8,295 nucleotides of DNA from Symbiobacteriaceae bacterium. GTDB lineage: Bacteria; Bacillota; JAAYKD01; WRDA01. The DNA is taken from the NCBI GenBank assembly GCA_009783675.1, contig WRDA01000054.1:1-8295 (forward strand). The letters run 5' to 3'. Positions 6,418 to 8,295 of this stretch are shown here, one piece after another (the stretch's first letter is position 1; every line of letters begins with the position of its first letter). Below the pieces are notes generated by a model. The model saw only the letters and a program-made list of their open reading frames with translations. It did no database searches and was not told the DNA's origin. The translations under genes were made by a program, and so were the position numbers.

Positions 6418-6546
6418 ATAAGCTAACGAAAGCGTCAGCATCATCTTCTGATCCAGACACCTGCTTTATGAAAAACTGGTATGCTAATCCGGGGATCTAT
6501 GGGACCGTTTTTTTATATCTCCTACCAGCTCCAAAGGGGATTTTTC
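6418..6546. other. Non-coding spacer with inverted repeats and a T-run upstream of the proS promoter
   Basis: No supported gene. CTGGTA (6476-6481) and TACCAG (6523-6528) form a perfect 6-bp inverted repeat enclosing TGGGACCG followed by seven T's (about 6508-6517). A small hairpin CTCC-AAA-GGGG near 6529-6540 is followed by ATTTTT. These may be a second, weaker terminator region behind the solute-binding gene, or remains of a leader. They lie upstream of the best proS promoter, so they would not be in that transcript. Confidence 0.35.
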
Positions 6547-6575
6547 TTGCTTGTTCATCTAAGATAGGGTATACT
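6547..6575 (+). promoter_or_regulatory. Candidate sigma-A promoter of proS
   Basis: TTGCTT at 6547-6552 and TATACT at 6570-6575 have an exact 17-base spacer. Transcription would start near 6582 and leave a short leader of about 37 bases, too short for a T-box or other known large riboregulator. Confidence 0.65.
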
Positions 6576-6618
6576 TGTGCCGCTGTGATCAGGTATCCAT
6601 TCACTGGGAGGGACTTAT

Positions 6619-8295
6619 ATGCGAATGTCGAAAATGATCGGACGTACCGTGCGTGAAACGCCGGCTGAAGCGGAAACGATTGGGCATAAATTGCTTATTC
6701 GGGCAGGCTTAGCTCACCGTGTTGCCAGCGGTATTTATACATATGGCCATCTTGGCTGGCGTTCTCTGCGAAAAATAACTGAAATCCTTCGTGAAGAGAT
6801 GGATGCCATTGATGGACAGGAAGTCAACATGCCTGTAACGGTCCCTGCGGATCTCTGGAAAGAGACTGGACGTTGGGATTCCGTAGGCAGCGAGTTGGCG
6901 CGTTGGAAGGATCGCTGGGGGCGCGACATGGTCCTGGCAATGAGTCATGAAGAGACATTTACAGATTACATACGCAACGAAGTAAACAGCTACCGACAAT
7001 TACCTTTCATGCTCTATCACATCCAGACGAAGTTTCGTGATGAACCCCGACCCAGAGCTGGACTGATCAGGGTAAGGGAGTTTCAGATGAAAGATGGTTA
7101 TAGCTGTCATCTGAACGAAGAATGCATGGATGCTTACTATGAAAGAATCGCCGAGAGTTACTTCAGAATTTTTAATCGTGCCGGTTTAGATGTAGTCTCG
7201 GTTGAATCAGATAACGGTATGTTTGGAGGCAAAGTATCTCACGAGTACATGTATATAACCCCAGTAGGTGAAGATAAACTCTTCTTCTGCGATAACTGTC
7301 ATTACGCCGCGAACTATGAAGTCGCCTTGCGTAAGGCTGTGACTGCAAGTTCAGACGATCAACTGTCAGTCTCTGATATCGCCACTCCTTATCAGCTGGG
7401 TATTCCCGGACAAGCTGAGTTTCTGGGGAAGCGGGAAGAAGAGTTCCTCAAGACCCTCGTATATATCAGTAAAGAAGAAGCAGTATTAGTGATAATTCGC
7501 GGTGATCTGAGTGTAAATGAAGTGAAGCTAAGAAGGTACCTTGCCGATGAACGCCTCTATCTGGCTACTTCTGAAGATTTACTAGCCAGGGGTTTTTGTG
7601 AGGGTTTTCTCTCACCTGTAGGACGCAATGAACGCTTGATTGCGGATCGTTCTGTAGTCGTCACTCCGAATTTAGTTGCTGGTGCAAATCGTGAAGGCTT
7701 TCACCTGCTCAACACAAACTTTGGCAGAGAGTTTAGCACAGAGGAGATCGTGGATCTGGTTGCTGTAAGCCCTGGTGATCCTTGTCCTATCTGTGGAGAG
7801 AGCCTGGTAGAAGCACGGGGAATTGAAGTGGGAAATATTTTCAAGCTAGGTACCCGTTATTCAGAGAACATGAATGCTTTGGTGCAGACCGAAAACGGCG
7901 ATTTGCAACCGATGTTGATGGGATGCTACGGAATTGGCGTCGGCAGGATTCTCTCGACAGTGCTGGAAGCTTATAATGACGAGAAGGGGATCATATGGCC
8001 TGTTTCGGTGGCACCATATCACATTAACTTAATTACCCTCGGCGTAGAACCGGATGTTGTTGCCTGCGCTGAACGCTTGTATCAGGAATGGACTGCTTAT
8101 GGGCTCGAGGTCCTTTATGATGATCGTGATCTACGTCCCGGGGTTAAGCTTAACGATGCTGATTTACTCGGCATGCCACTGAGAATAGTCATTTCCAGGC
8201 GATCTCTGGATCACCAGATGATGGAACTCAAGGAGAGAAGCGCAAGCAATCCGGAACTCATCCCCTTGCAAGACTCCCGTTCTTTCTTAGAAAAG
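6619..8295 (+). CDS. proS: Prolyl-tRNA synthetase, bacterial type with insertion domain (3' end cut by the window)
   Basis: 559 codons are open from ATG 6619 to the right edge. Bacterial-type ProRS is about 565-575 residues, so only a few codons are missing. This cytosolic class II synthetase charges tRNA-Pro. Motif 1 lies around QEVNMPVTVP (67-76); SHEETF is near 112-117; motif 2 is TKFRDEPRPRAGLIRVREFQ (137-156); motif 3 is GCYGIGVGRI (435-444) with the ATP-binding arginine. Between motifs 2 and 3 is the long insertion (INS) domain that edits alanyl-tRNA-Pro, flanked by the usual cysteine pairs CDNC (224-227) and CPIC (389-392). The C-terminal anticodon-binding domain begins around IIWPVSVAPYHINLI (about 458 on). 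GGGAGGG at 6606-6612 sits 6 bases before the ATG; the ATG at codon 3 is too far. It has its own promoter, separate from the solute-binding gene. Confidence 0.97.
   Translation, partial: MRMSKMIGRTVRETPAEAETIGHKLLIRAGLAHRVASGIYTYGHLGWRSLRKITEILREEMDAIDGQEVNMPVTVPADLWKETGRWDSVGSELARWKDRWGRDMVLAMSHEETFTDYIRNEVNSYRQLPFMLYHIQTKFRDEPRPRAGLIRVREFQMKDGYSCHLNEECMDAYYERIAESYFRIFNRAGLDVVSVESDNGMFGGKVSHEYMYITPVGEDKLFFCDNCHYAANYEVALRKAVTASSDDQLSVSDIATPYQLGIPGQAEFLGKREEEFLKTLVYISKEEAVLVIIRGDLSVNEVKLRRYLADERLYLATSEDLLARGFCEGFLSPVGRNERLIADRSVVVTPNLVAGANREGFHLLNTNFGREFSTEEIVDLVAVSPGDPCPICGESLVEARGIEVGNIFKLGTRYSENMNALVQTENGDLQPMLMGCYGIGVGRILSTVLEAYNDEKGIIWPVSVAPYHINLITLGVEPDVVACAERLYQEWTAYGLEVLYDDRDLRPGVKLNDADLLGMPLRIVISRRSLDHQMMELKERSASNPELIPLQDSRSFLEK

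Noticed and set aside
6418..6618. A functional T-box riboswitch controlling proS
   Set aside because: The space before the T-run is only about 90 bases, with no recognisable stem I or specifier loop, and a good TTGCTT-17-TATACT promoter lies downstream of the motif, leaving a 37-base leader.
6468..6656. 62-codon plus-strand frame overlapping the proS start
   Set aside because: It spans the proS promoter and overlaps proS out of frame; its ATG has no Shine-Dalgarno and the peptide has no recognisable features.
1..8295. Mobile element, CRISPR array, toxin-antitoxin or defence system
   Set aside because: No transposase, integrase, regular direct repeats, terminal inverted repeats or defence-family motifs were seen on either strand; every long open frame is accounted for by housekeeping or well-known families.

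Overview
The window reads as ordinary bacterial chromosome, most likely from an anaerobic Bacillota (Clostridia-like) organism. The evidence is strong AGGAGG-type ribosome binding sites, frequent GTG/TTG starts, a clostridial 2[4Fe-4S] ferredoxin, a lipobox solute-binding protein and a DHHW-type partner for an MBOAT acyltransferase. This is an inference from gene content; no rRNA or tRNA is present to fix the taxonomy.

Layout from left to right. (1) The last 69 codons of an M17 leucyl aminopeptidase. (2) A tight two-gene cassette of an AlgI/DltB-type membrane-bound O-acyltransferase and a membrane-anchored DHHW/AlgJ-like SGNH protein, probably O-acetylating a cell-surface or secreted glycan. 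(3) A 55-residue ferredoxin starting at TTG, ending in a bidirectional terminator shared with the convergent genes on the minus strand. (4) A minus-strand pair: a PHP-domain phosphoesterase of the YciV/RNase AM type, followed 11 bp later by pyroglutamyl peptidase I (pcp). (5) A plus-strand lipoprotein of the family 1 (sugar-type) extracellular solute-binding proteins, with its own candidate sigma-A promoter and a strong terminator but no permease gene beside it. (6) Prolyl-tRNA synthetase (proS) behind its own candidate sigma-A promoter, running off the right edge almost complete.

The genes form at least four transcription units and not one pathway. The MBOAT/DHHW pair and the PHP/pcp pair are the only likely functional couplings; the aminopeptidase, pcp and proS share only a loose theme of amino-acid and peptide metabolism. 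I found no tRNA, rRNA, CRISPR array, insertion sequence, phage gene or attachment site. I also found no strong evidence for a previously undescribed system. The points most worth a second look are the solute-binding protein without a transporter, the glycan acylation cassette, and the structured DNA between the solute-binding protein gene and the proS promoter.
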